A DNA stretch of 64,000 nt from NCBI RefSeq assembly GCF_900129815.1, contig NZ_FQWX01000012.1, positions 1 to 64,000 of the forward strand, written 5' to 3'. The notes under the pieces are model-generated. The model saw only the letters and a list, made by a program, of their open reading frames with translations, was not told the DNA's origin and did no database searches. The stretch is from Asaccharospora irregularis DSM 2635. Lineage in GTDB: Bacteria; Bacillota; Clostridia; Peptostreptococcales; Peptostreptococcaceae. Shown piece after piece: positions 52,559 to 60,974 of this stretch. Each line of letters starts with the position of its first letter. Within the stretch, counting starts at the first letter, position 1. The translations under genes were made by a program, and so were the position numbers.

Positions 52559-53401
52559 TTATTTCAAATAAGTCCCTTCTTCGTCCTGAGTAATAAGTCC
52601 TTTTTTCATCAAAACCCCAAGAGCACGTTTAAAGTTTTTCTTGCTAGAATTAAATAATATAGAAATATCATTAGGATCAGATTTATCATTAAATCTCATA
52701 TATCCGTCAGAACCCTCTAAATAACTCAAAATCTTTCTCTCAAGTTTATCTAATTCATTTTCTCTGCTTACTCTAGGAGAAAGTCCTAATTTCCCGTCTT
52801 CATATACCTTTATAACTTTTAATTCTTCTAAACAGTCACCTATTTTTAGTTCTGTGAAGTATTCATTGTGAAGAATAACTGCTGCATACTTATTGTCAAC
52901 ACAAACCATAGCAGAGTCGTTAGTTTGGAAACCATAAACAATTCCACTAACCATATCTCCAACATTATAAGTGTGTTCTGTAGATAGATAAGGGTCTATA
53001 TCAGTAGTTGCAGCTATTCTAGAACTCTTATCTAAGTAAATATAAAACAAGTATTTTTCATCTCTAAATATAGGATAAGTTTTAGCTTTAAATGGTACTA
53101 ATATATCTTTAGGAAGACCCATGTCAATGAAACTACCTATATCAGTATTATCGACAACCTTTAAATGAGCAACCTCACCAACCTTAGCTAGAGGCTTAAT
53201 TAAAGTTGCAGCAACTCTATCCTCTGAATCTTTAAATATAAAAGCATCGACTTCATCACCAACAGATACTTTGTTATCTCCTAAAAGTCTATTGTGAAGA
53301 AGTACATCATCTTTAGTATTCCCAGTTTTGGCATCTAAAAAAAATCCAAAGTCAGTCTTTCTTTTTACTTCAAGTCTATTATAATCGCCTATCTTTATCA
53401 C
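52559..53401 (-). CDS. cvfB: CvfB-family S1-domain RNA-binding protein
   Basis: 280 aa. Several S1-like folds followed by a C-terminal winged helix, the CvfB layout: IKIGDYNRLEVKRKTDFGFFLDAKTGNTKDDVLLHNRLLG, VGEVAHLKVVDNTDIGSFIDMGLPKDILVPFKAK, VGDMVSGIVYGFQTNDSAMVCVDNKYAAVIL, then KLERKILSYLEGSDGYMRFNDKSDPNDI..FKRALGVLMKKGLI. In staphylococci CvfB binds RNA and affects virulence genes; the role here is unknown. SD GGAGATGA lies before ATG 53401. The gene is bracketed by two arrays of a structured repeat. Confidence 0.92.
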   Translation of the reverse strand: MIKIGDYNRLEVKRKTDFGFFLDAKTGNTKDDVLLHNRLLGDNKVSVGDEVDAFIFKDSEDRVAATLIKPLAKVGEVAHLKVVDNTDIGSFIDMGLPKDILVPFKAKTYPIFRDEKYLFYIYLDKSSRIAATTDIDPYLSTEHTYNVGDMVSGIVYGFQTNDSAMVCVDNKYAAVILHNEYFTELKIGDCLEELKVIKVYEDGKLGLSPRVSRENELDKLERKILSYLEGSDGYMRFNDKSDPNDISILFNSSKKNFKRALGVLMKKGLITQDEEGTYLK

Positions 53402-53556
53402 GCTTAAATCATCTCCTTAATTGGTCATCATATGTAAATGTAGAAAGTATTAACAAATTATTATAACACAATATCTACCATAAATATATTATATACAAAT
53501 ATCACAAATAAGATAGGCTTAAAAAACAAATTCATAAAATGATAAGCAAAAAGGCG

Positions 53557-53803
53557 CCTCACCTAATCATTTATAAAAGTAATAACTAATTCGAGCGAAG
53601 GGTAGGAGAAGATATGAGCCGTACTGACATTGCAACTTGATTGCTTGGAAGGAGACTTATATCGAACCTACCCGAAGCGCCCTCACCTAATCATTTATAA
53701 AAGTAATAACTAATTCGAGCGAAGGGGAGGAGAAGATATGAGTCGTACTGACATTGCAACTTGATTGCTTGGAAGGAGACTCATATCGAACCTACCCGAA
53801 GCG
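53557..53803. repeat. structured repeat array B: two tandem copies (about 124-bp unit)
   Basis: Units at 53557-53680 and 53681-53803, about 97% identical. Each has TTCGAGCGAA, GGGTAGG (GGGGAGG in copy 2) pairing with CCTACCC, then GATATGAGYC pairing with GACTYATATC, and inside it TGACATT, the mini-hairpin GCAA-CTTGA-TTGC, and TTGGA. The flanks are GCGAA on the left and GAAGCG on the right. Same architecture as array A but different stem sequences. It lies between trpA and cvfB (both minus strand). Confidence 0.85.
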
Positions 53804-53820
53804 TCGATAATAGTATACCT

Positions 53821-54621
53821 TTATAAAACTATATAATCATTTAGTGCCATTTTAGCAGATTTTACAAAGTCGAAAACAGGTTTTTCAGCTTTTTCTTTAT
53901 GTTTTTCTACTAATTTTACAATAGCGCTTCCGATTATAACGCCATCGCAGTACTTTTTCATTTCTCTTACTTGTTTTGGGGAAGAAATTCCAAATCCTAC
54001 TGCATATGGTATACTTGCTGATTTTTTGATTTCAGTAAAAAATTTATCAAAATCAGTGGAGAATTCATTTCTTGTTCCAGTAACTCCAGTAGAGGATACA
54101 CAGTATAAAAATCCTTTGCTATTCTTTGCTATCTTTTGTATTCTATCTCCAGATGTAGGAGCTACAAGACTTATAGAATGAACCTTGTATTCATCAGCAT
54201 AACTTTGGATTTCATCTTTTTCCTCAAACGGCATATCTGGAACTATAACTCCATCAATTCCACTTTCATTGCAAAGGGAGAAGAATTTCTCTGTTCCAAA
54301 TCCGAATATTGAGTTTAAGTATAGCATTAACAAAATTGGCTTTTCGGTATTTTCTCTCAGGCGTTTTACAAGGTCAAATATATGAACTAGCTTTGTTCCA
54401 TTATCAAGCGAACGTTTACTAGCCATTTGAATTACCGGGCCTTCAGCTATAGGGTCTGAGAATGGAACACCTATCTCTATAATATCGGCACCAGCTTTAT
54501 CCATAGTTAAAACTAAATTTTCTGTCATATCAAGGTTTGGATCTCCTGCTGTAATAAATGTAATTAAGGCTTTTTTGTTTTCTTTTTTTAATTCTTCAAA
54601 TTTCATATCTATTCTATTCAT
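53821..54621 (-). CDS. trpA: tryptophan synthase alpha chain
   Basis: Cleaves indole-3-glycerol phosphate to indole, which is channelled to TrpB. About 266 aa TIM barrel. [40 protein letters not shown] (catalytic Glu), [14 protein letters not shown] (catalytic Asp), [26 protein letters not shown] and [14 protein letters not shown] are hallmarks. ATG 54621 has SD GAGGAG; TTG 54630 is in frame further up. It overlaps the end of trpB by 8 bases; last gene of the operon. Confidence 0.97.
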   Translation of the reverse strand: MNRIDMKFEELKKENKKALITFITAGDPNLDMTENLVLTMDKAGADIIEIGVPFSDPIAEGPVIQMASKRSLDNGTKLVHIFDLVKRLRENTEKPILLMLYLNSIFGFGTEKFFSLCNESGIDGVIVPDMPFEEKDEIQSYADEYKVHSISLVAPTSGDRIQKIAKNSKGFLYCVSSTGVTGTRNEFSTDFDKFFTEIKKSASIPYAVGFGISSPKQVREMKKYCDGVIIGSAIVKLVEKHKEKAEKPVFDFVKSAKMALNDYIVL

Positions 54622-55801
54622 TAATATCAACTCCTCTGTATCTAGCTATTTGGTATACATCTTTATCTCCGCGACCAGATAAACATATAATTATGCTTTG
54701 GTCCTTTCTCATAGTAGGTGCAATTTTTCTAGCAACTGAAACTGCATGTGCAGATTCTATAGCTGGGATAACCCCCTCCATTTTGGATAAGTATTCAAAA
54801 GAAGAAACAGCCTCTTCATCTGTGACACTTACATACTCAGCCCTACCAGTTGAATGTAGGTTTGCGTGTTCTGGCCCTATTCCAGGGTAGTCAAGACCAG
54901 CAGAAATAGAATAAACTGGAGCTATTTGGCCTTCTTCATTTTGTAAGAAAATAGATTTCATACCATGGAAAATTCCAGTTGAGCCCTTGGCAATTGTAGC
55001 TGCATGAAGTTCTGTATCTGCTCCCTTTCCAGCAGCTTCTGCACCTATAAGTTTGACAGAAGCATCTGGTATAAAATCATAGAACATTCCCATAGCATTA
55101 GAACCACCTCCAACACAGGCTATTACACAATCTGGAAGCTTGTTTTCAAGTTCATAGTGTTGTTTTTTAGCTTCTTCACCTATTATTTTCTGGAAATCTC
55201 TCACCATTTGAGGGTAGGGATGAGGTCCCATAACAGAACCTATTAGATAATAGGTATTTTCTATATTAGTAGCCCAATCACGCATAGCCTCGTTTATTGC
55301 ATCTTTAAGTGTACTAGTTCCGCTGTTTACACCTGTTACTTTTGCTCCAAGAAGTTCCATGCGGTAGACATTTAGGGACTGTCTTTCTATATCTTCTTCT
55401 CCCATATACACCTCACACTCTAGACCAAATAATGCAGCAGCGGTAGCTGTAGCAACACCATGTTGACCTGCACCAGTTTCTGCTATGATACGTTTTTTGC
55501 CCATTTTCTTGGCAAGAAGGATTTGACCTAAAACATTATTTATTTTGTGAGCACCAGTATGATTTAAGTCCTCACGTTTAAGATATATTTTAGCTCCACC
55601 TAAGTCTTGAGTCATATGTCTAGCGAAGTATAGCATAGAAGGTCTATTTGCATACTTTTCATATAAATCGTGAAGTTCTTTTTTGAAATCTTCATCATCT
55701 TTATAGTAGTTATAAGCTTTTTCTAGTTCGCAGACAGCATTCATTACTGTTTCAGGGACGTACTGTCCTCCAAATTGACCAAATCTTCCTATTTTTTTCA
55801 T
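54614..55801 (-). CDS. trpB: tryptophan synthase beta chain
   Basis: PLP enzyme that joins indole and serine to tryptophan. 395 aa. [16 protein letters not shown] start; PLP lysine in [20 protein letters not shown]; the catalytic Glu region is [17 protein letters not shown]; phosphate loop [21 protein letters not shown] closes the site. ATG 55801 has SD AAGGAGAAAGTAA and follows trpF with no gap. Confidence 0.98.
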   Translation of the reverse strand: MKKIGRFGQFGGQYVPETVMNAVCELEKAYNYYKDDEDFKKELHDLYEKYANRPSMLYFARHMTQDLGGAKIYLKREDLNHTGAHKINNVLGQILLAKKMGKKRIIAETGAGQHGVATATAAALFGLECEVYMGEEDIERQSLNVYRMELLGAKVTGVNSGTSTLKDAINEAMRDWATNIENTYYLIGSVMGPHPYPQMVRDFQKIIGEEAKKQHYELENKLPDCVIACVGGGSNAMGMFYDFIPDASVKLIGAEAAGKGADTELHAATIAKGSTGIFHGMKSIFLQNEEGQIAPVYSISAGLDYPGIGPEHANLHSTGRAEYVSVTDEEAVSSFEYLSKMEGVIPAIESAHAVSVARKIAPTMRKDQSIIICLSGRGDKDVYQIARYRGVDINE

Positions 55802-56437
55802 TTACTTTCTCCTTATACAATTTATTATTTTTTCTATTTTATTTCTATCTTTAAAACCATCAGTTTCAACACCACTTGAGATGTCAACACCATACGGAGA
55901 TACCTCAGACAAAGTGTTTAATATATTATCAATGTTTAATCCTCCAGCTAAAAAGAATTGATTTTTTATAGTAGAACTTTTTATAATATCCAAATCTATA
56001 GTTTTTCCGGTTCCTCCATAAGATTGTTTTGAAAAGCTATCTAAAAGCAGACAATCAACAGGGAGCTTATCACCCGATATTATATCTTTTTCTCCTTTTA
56101 CCCTTATTGCTTTCCAGACAAGGGTATCTTTTAGCGATGTAGAGTTTTTAAGTATATTTTTTAGATCAAGTATATATTCCCTTGTTTCATCGCCGTGAAG
56201 TTGGATTACATCTAAATTAGCAACTAAAGTAGTAGAGATTACTTTTTCTAAGGATTCATTTACAAATACACCAACGGTCTTTATAGAAGGATCTAATTCT
56301 TTTTTTAAAACTAAACATTCTGCCGATGTTATCTGTCTTTTACTTTTAGCAAATATGAATCCTATATAATCAGGCAAAAATTCATTTACATACTCTATAT
56401 CCTGATGACGCCTTATACCGCAAATTTTAATTTTCAT
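55802..56437 (-). CDS. trpF: phosphoribosylanthranilate isomerase
   Basis: Third step after anthranilate: Amadori rearrangement of PRA to CdRP. About 211 aa TIM barrel. MKIKICGIRR (catalytic Cys7-type), DYIGFIFAKSKRQI, TVGVFVNESLEKV, VIQLHGDET, LLLDSFSKQSYGGTGKTIDL (catalytic Asp), FFLAGGLNIDNI and GVDISSGVETDGFKDRNKI are marks. ATG 56437 lies inside the end of trpC (11-base overlap). Confidence 0.95.
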   Translation of the reverse strand: MKIKICGIRRHQDIEYVNEFLPDYIGFIFAKSKRQITSAECLVLKKELDPSIKTVGVFVNESLEKVISTTLVANLDVIQLHGDETREYILDLKNILKNSTSLKDTLVWKAIRVKGEKDIISGDKLPVDCLLLDSFSKQSYGGTGKTIDLDIIKSSTIKNQFFLAGGLNIDNILNTLSEVSPYGVDISSGVETDGFKDRNKIEKIINCIRRK

Positions 56438-57227
56438 TATATCTCTCATTTGGGTATTTAAGTTCTTCAAAGGTTTTTTTAATATCACTACTTTTCATCA
56501 AAGTTTCTCCTATCAAAACAGCATTTGCACCAGAGTCATAAGCGGTTTTCATATGTGATCTATTTTTTATACCGCTCTCAGAAACTATAGTAAGGTTGCT
56601 AGGTATTAACTTACTAAGTAGTGTAGTGGTTGATAAATCTGTAGAAAAAGTCTTTAAATCTCTATTATTTATACCTATGATACTCGAATTTGCTTTTAGG
56701 GCAGAGGATAGTTCTTTTTCATTGTGTACTTCAGTGAGGCAGTGGAGCCCTAAATTATTAGCAATATCTAAAAATTCCATAAGTGTATCAGTATCTAATA
56801 TGGAGGCTATAAGTAAGATAGCATCAGACCCAATAGCCTTTGATTCATATATTTGATATGGATCTATAATGAAATCTTTTCTCAAAATTGGTAAATCTAT
56901 GTTATTTCTAATATCCTCTAGATAGCTTTTATCACCCTTGAAGTAGTATTTTTCTGTAAGAACCGATATAGCACTTGCTCCATTTTCTTCGTATTTCTTA
57001 GCGATTAGAGTAGGATTAAAGTTATGACTTATAATTCCCTTTGAAGGTGACGCTTTTTTTACTTCTGCAATTATAGATAGTGTATTTTTTTTATCAATAG
57101 CTGATTTAAAGTCTTTTATGTCTCTAGTTCTACAATGAGATAGATAAATTATTTCTTCCAAAGGAATATTATTTTTTTCATGTTCTAATTGCTCTTTTCT
57201 TTTTTTTACTATCTGGTCTAATATCAT
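56427..57227 (-). CDS. trpC: indole-3-glycerol phosphate synthase
   Basis: Closes the indole ring from CdRP. 266 aa TIM barrel. SIIAEVKKASPSKGII (catalytic Lys), ISVLTEKYYFKGDKSYLEDIRNNIDLPILRKDFIIDPYQIYES (catalytic Lys/Glu), GLHCLTEVHNEKEL, IGINNRDLKTF, VSESGI and AVLIGETLMKS. SD GGGGG precedes ATG 57227. TrpC and TrpF are separate genes here, unlike enteric fusions. Confidence 0.96.
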   Translation of the reverse strand: MILDQIVKKRKEQLEHEKNNIPLEEIIYLSHCRTRDIKDFKSAIDKKNTLSIIAEVKKASPSKGIISHNFNPTLIAKKYEENGASAISVLTEKYYFKGDKSYLEDIRNNIDLPILRKDFIIDPYQIYESKAIGSDAILLIASILDTDTLMEFLDIANNLGLHCLTEVHNEKELSSALKANSSIIGINNRDLKTFSTDLSTTTLLSKLIPSNLTIVSESGIKNRSHMKTAYDSGANAVLIGETLMKSSDIKKTFEELKYPNERYNEN

Positions 57228-57237
57228 GAATTTCCCC

Positions 57238-58869
57238 CTAAAAACTATTTGAAAATGTTTTTAATTCTTCTAACTTAGAAAGCGCAGCACCAGAGTCTAT
57301 AGACTTTTTGGCCATTTCAATACCTTCAGATATAGTGCTAGCCTTGCCTGAAATGTATATGGCACACCCTGCATTCAATAAAACTATATCTCGAGTTGGG
57401 CCAGTTTTTCCATTTAGTATATCTAATGTAATTAGAGAATTGTCATAGGCACTACCACCAACTACCTCAGATTTATCTGATAGCTTAAATCCATAATCTC
57501 TAGGATCTAATTCGTATTTAATTAATTTTTCACCCTTAATTTCACAGATTTTTGTTGTGTCTGATATAGTTATTTCATCTAAACCATCGCTACCATGTAC
57601 AATCATAGCTCCTTTTATTCCTATGTTCATAAGAACTCTTGCCATAGGTTCTAATAAATCTTCCTCGTATACACCGAGAATAATATATTCAGCAAGTGCA
57701 GGACTTGCAAGCGGTCCCAATATATTGAATACACTTCTAACACCGATTTCACGTCTAGGAGTTGCTGCAAATTTCATAGATCCATGGAAATTAGGTGCAA
57801 ATAAGAATGATATACCACATTCATCTAAACAAGAAGAAGCCTTTTGTGGATCCATTTTTATTTTTACCCCAAGGGCTTCAAGCACATCAGCACTGCCACT
57901 TTTACTAGAGACACTTCTATTGCCATGTTTGGCTACCTTTAGACCGGCACCTGCTATAACAAATGACGAAGTAGTTGAAATATTAAATGTATTTGCCATA
58001 TCTCCACCAGTTCCAACTATATCAACGGCAGGATGTGAATGTATTACTTTTTTTGATTTTTCTCTCATGACCTTAGCAAATCCCGTAATTTCATCTATAG
58101 TTTCCCCTTTCATTCTAAGGGCAGTTATAAAGGAACTGATTTGGGAGTCAGTAGCATTTCCACTCATGATACACTCCATGGCACTAAATGCCTCATCTTG
58201 TGATAAATTTTCACCATCTATAACTTTAAAAATGAATTTTTTAAGACCATTTTTATTTGTTTGATCTAAATCCTTTTTTGAATTATTTTGTATAGGATTA
58301 GAAAGTGTGGATATAAAGTTTTCTATTATTTTCATACCAGAGTCTGTTAAGATTGATTCTGGATGAAATTGCAATCCGTAAGTTGGATATTCATTGTGTT
58401 TAACAGCCATTATTTCTCCAAAATTATCTTTTGCAGTAATAGATAAACATGATGGAAGAGTAGTTTTATCAACTATCAAAGAATGATATCTACCTACTGA
58501 AATTTTATCTGAAAGACCGCTAAAAATAGGGCATTTTAGATCAATATCTATTTCACTTGATTTTCCATGTAGTTGTTCTCTAGCTTGGATAACCTTACCA
58601 CCAAATACCTGGCAAATTGATTGATGACCTAAGCATACACCGAGTATAGGTATTTTAGGGCTAAAGTATCTAATAGCCTCAAGAGAGACTCCCGCTGAAT
58701 CAGGAAAGCCAGGACCTGGTGAAATTATTATAGCTTTCGGATTTAGTTTTTCTATTTCTTTTATATTTATCTTGTCATTTCTAACAACCTTGATATTTTC
58801 ATAGAGTTGCCCAATTGCCTGATAAAGGTTGTATGTGAATGAATCATAATTATCTATCAACAAAATCAT
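57238..58869 (-). CDS. trpGD: bifunctional anthranilate synthase glutaminase / anthranilate phosphoribosyltransferase (TrpG-TrpD fusion)
   Basis: 543 aa. Residues 1-195 are a class I glutamine amidotransferase (MILLIDNYDSFTYNL, nucleophile in GVCLGHQSICQ, HPES near residue 173) that feeds ammonia to TrpE. A short linker near 200 joins a PRT-fold domain with DIVGTGGDMANTFNISTTSSFVIAGAGLKVAKHGNRSVSSKSGSADVLEALG, the PRPP and anthranilate sites of TrpD. Such TrpGD fusions are known from enterics; in Gram-positives the two are usually separate. The ATG overlaps the trpE stop (ATGA). Confidence 0.96.
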   Translation of the reverse strand: MILLIDNYDSFTYNLYQAIGQLYENIKVVRNDKINIKEIEKLNPKAIIISPGPGFPDSAGVSLEAIRYFSPKIPILGVCLGHQSICQVFGGKVIQAREQLHGKSSEIDIDLKCPIFSGLSDKISVGRYHSLIVDKTTLPSCLSITAKDNFGEIMAVKHNEYPTYGLQFHPESILTDSGMKIIENFISTLSNPIQNNSKKDLDQTNKNGLKKFIFKVIDGENLSQDEAFSAMECIMSGNATDSQISSFITALRMKGETIDEITGFAKVMREKSKKVIHSHPAVDIVGTGGDMANTFNISTTSSFVIAGAGLKVAKHGNRSVSSKSGSADVLEALGVKIKMDPQKASSCLDECGISFLFAPNFHGSMKFAATPRREIGVRSVFNILGPLASPALAEYIILGVYEEDLLEPMARVLMNIGIKGAMIVHGSDGLDEITISDTTKICEIKGEKLIKYELDPRDYGFKLSDKSEVVGGSAYDNSLITLDILNGKTGPTRDIVLLNAGCAIYISGKASTISEGIEMAKKSIDSGAALSKLEELKTFSNSF

Positions 58870-60335
58870 AACTTACAAGCCTCCTTAATTGCACTTAAAA
58901 CAGCAAATGCTTTGTTTTCAGATTCCTCAAATTCATTTTCTGGTACGGAATCGAGTACTATCCCTCCGCCAGCTTGGATATATGCTTTATTATCTTTAAA
59001 TAAAGCGGTGCGTATTGCTATACAAGTATCCATGTTTCCGTCAAAGGCAAGGTATCCAACAGTGCCACCATATAGACCTCGTTTTTTATTTTCGATTTCA
59101 TCAATTAATTCCATAGCTCTTACTTTTGGAGCACCAGATAATGTGCCTGCAGGAAGTACTGATGAAAGAGCATCAAGGGCGGTTTTATCATTTTGTAAAA
59201 TACCTTTTACACCACTAACAAGATGCATCACCTTTGAATATCGATCTACTTTCATAAACTCAGTTACTTCTACTGTTCCAAATTTTGATACCTTTCCAAC
59301 ATCATTTCTTCCTAAATCTACAAGCATAGTATGTTCAGCTCTTTCTTTAGGGTCAGCTAAAAGCTGTCTTTCAAATTCTTTATCTTCATCTTCAGTAGCC
59401 CCACGGCAAATTGTTCCGGCAATAGGCTTTGTAGAAATTATTTTTTTAGTTACATTTACCAACATCTCAGGTGATGCTCCAACAATTTGGTAATCATTAG
59501 TTTTGAAGTAATAAAGATAAGGAGAAGGATTAGTCGAGCGTAGTACACGGTAAACATCAAAAGGATCTGGTGTGTTTTGTACCTCAAATCTTTGTGACAA
59601 AACGACCTGGAATATATCACCGTTTTTTATGTGCTCTTTAGCCTTATTAACATTATCCATAAATTCTTTTTTAGTAAGATTTGACTTAACTTCAATTTCT
59701 TTATTTTGTTTTGGTTTATTTTTTATAGGGATATAATTTTTTATTAAATTAGATATTACTTTTGAACGTCTTATACAACTTTCGTATTGTTTACTTGCAT
59801 CATCCTTAGACGATATGTTTAATATAACAACTGTCTTATTTGTGAGATGATCAAAAGCTATTATTTCATCAAATAAAAATAAATTGCAATCTGGTATACC
59901 AATGTCATCCTCGGGTATATTTACAAGAGTTTTTTCAAAATATCTGACCATATCATAGCCAAAGTATCCGATAAGACCTCCCGTTAGCTTAGGTCTGTTA
60001 GGGAAGTTTGGGGATTTATATTGATTTAAAATACTCTGTAGAAACTCAGTAGGTGAATCTATTTTCTCAGTTGAGGACCCTTCTTCTTTTATGATACAGC
60101 CTAAACCATCTTTAATTTTAATTTCTGCTTTTGGATTAATACCTATAAAAGAATATCGACCCCAGTTATTTTTATTATCAACACTCTCTAATATAAAGCA
60201 GTTATCACAAGTATCCTTAAGTGCATTAAAGATATATATTGGAGTGTAATTGTCAGATAGCACTTCGTAGAAAACAGGTACAGTGTCGTATTGCTTTAAC
60301 AAATCTTTTACACAGTTTAAATTGGGATATAACAT
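58866..60335 (-). CDS. trpE: anthranilate synthase component I
   Basis: Makes anthranilate from chorismate with ammonia from TrpG. 489 aa. The regulatory N-terminal part keeps the feedback motif CFILESVDNKNNWGRYSFIG (LLES-type, ILES here), which binds tryptophan. The chorismate domain has VSPEMLVNV-like GASPEMLVNVTKK, TKPIAGTICRG, LADPKERAEHTMLVDLGRNDVG, VLPAGTLSGAPKVRAMELIDE and YGGTVGYLAFDGNMDTCIAIRT. SD GAAGGAGA precedes ATG 60335. First gene of the operon behind the T-box. Confidence 0.97.
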   Translation of the reverse strand: MLYPNLNCVKDLLKQYDTVPVFYEVLSDNYTPIYIFNALKDTCDNCFILESVDNKNNWGRYSFIGINPKAEIKIKDGLGCIIKEEGSSTEKIDSPTEFLQSILNQYKSPNFPNRPKLTGGLIGYFGYDMVRYFEKTLVNIPEDDIGIPDCNLFLFDEIIAFDHLTNKTVVILNISSKDDASKQYESCIRRSKVISNLIKNYIPIKNKPKQNKEIEVKSNLTKKEFMDNVNKAKEHIKNGDIFQVVLSQRFEVQNTPDPFDVYRVLRSTNPSPYLYYFKTNDYQIVGASPEMLVNVTKKIISTKPIAGTICRGATEDEDKEFERQLLADPKERAEHTMLVDLGRNDVGKVSKFGTVEVTEFMKVDRYSKVMHLVSGVKGILQNDKTALDALSSVLPAGTLSGAPKVRAMELIDEIENKKRGLYGGTVGYLAFDGNMDTCIAIRTALFKDNKAYIQAGGGIVLDSVPENEFEESENKAFAVLSAIKEACKL

Positions 60336-60381
60336 ATTTATTAAATCTCCTTCCTAAATCTATTTATTTAAAAACAAAAAA

Positions 60382-60640
60382 GAGCCTATCATCCCAAGGG
60401 ACGATAGACTCGTGGTGCCACCCAAATTTAAGAATAGCAAAATAAGCTATTCAACTTTAATAAGGTATCTCACAAATTAGTTTTAATACCCTTTTTCTAT
60501 AACGTGAAAAAAACGTCAACAGATACTAAGATAAAATCTTTTCACTGTGCTCCTCACAAACCCATTCACTAATATCGTATGTATTGGCTCTCACCAAGTG
60601 CCAACTCTCTGTACCATCGTTTTATTAGTTACTTACTTTT
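60382..60640 (-). promoter_or_regulatory. T-box leader of the trp operon (tRNA-Trp sensing)
   Basis: Minus-strand leader RNA with a stem I region (AGAGAG, GGTGAGAGCC), a specifier loop GTGAATGGGTTTG in which TGG (60564-60562) reads Trp, and the T-box TGGGTGGCACCACG (60424-60411) that pairs with the free NCCA end of uncharged tRNA. It ends in a terminator GAGTCTATCGTCCC/GGGATGATAGGCTC plus TTTTTT (60411-60382) that shares bases with the T-box. Uncharged tRNA-Trp should favour read-through into trpE. Confidence 0.92.
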
Positions 60641-60673
60641 GTTCTTAGGATTTTAAGTCTTAAATTATTAATA

Positions 60674-60702
60674 ATTGTATGCTATAAAAAATCTAAAGTC
60701 AA
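60674..60702 (-). promoter_or_regulatory. promoter of the trp operon
   Basis: Minus strand: TTGACT (60702-60697), 17-nt spacer, TACAAT (60679-60674), just upstream of the T-box. Confidence 0.85.
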
Positions 60703-60943
60703 CATATTTTAAAAAGATTAAGAAAATTAAAAAATATAAGTTTTTACCTAAAAAAATAAATAATATACAGCGATATAGAGTGTATTAAATTAAAAAATAA
60801 GTAGTTTATAAGCGTTTAAAAAAATAGTACCTATTTAGTTTTTAAATATTAACTATAGAAAATTTCTATAGTTAATATTTAATGTATTGAAAAAAAGTAT
60901 ATTTCTACTATAAAAATATAATATTTTTAGGAACTGTGTTTGC
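60703..60943. other. intergenic stretch between trp operon and rhodanese gene
   Basis: AT-rich, no gene. AACTATAGAAA/TTTCTATAGTT (60849-60870) is a perfect dyad; TGCTATAAT at 60941-60949 is an extended -10 that likely serves the rhodanese gene. Confidence 0.6.
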
Positions 60944-60974
60944 TATAATAACTCTAGAGACTTATAACTAGGAG

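Noticed and set aside
52131-53803. CRISPR array
   Set aside because: Units are 120-155 bp, tandem, internally base-paired, without spacers of equal length and without cas genes.
52131-53803. Integron attC sites or IS ends
   Set aside because: No integrase or transposase in the window, and no attC-type core sites; not fully excluded for an inactive single-strand element.
57557-58264. 235-codon plus-strand frame within trpGD
   Set aside because: Antisense to a strongly conserved enzyme, no SD and no recognisable product.
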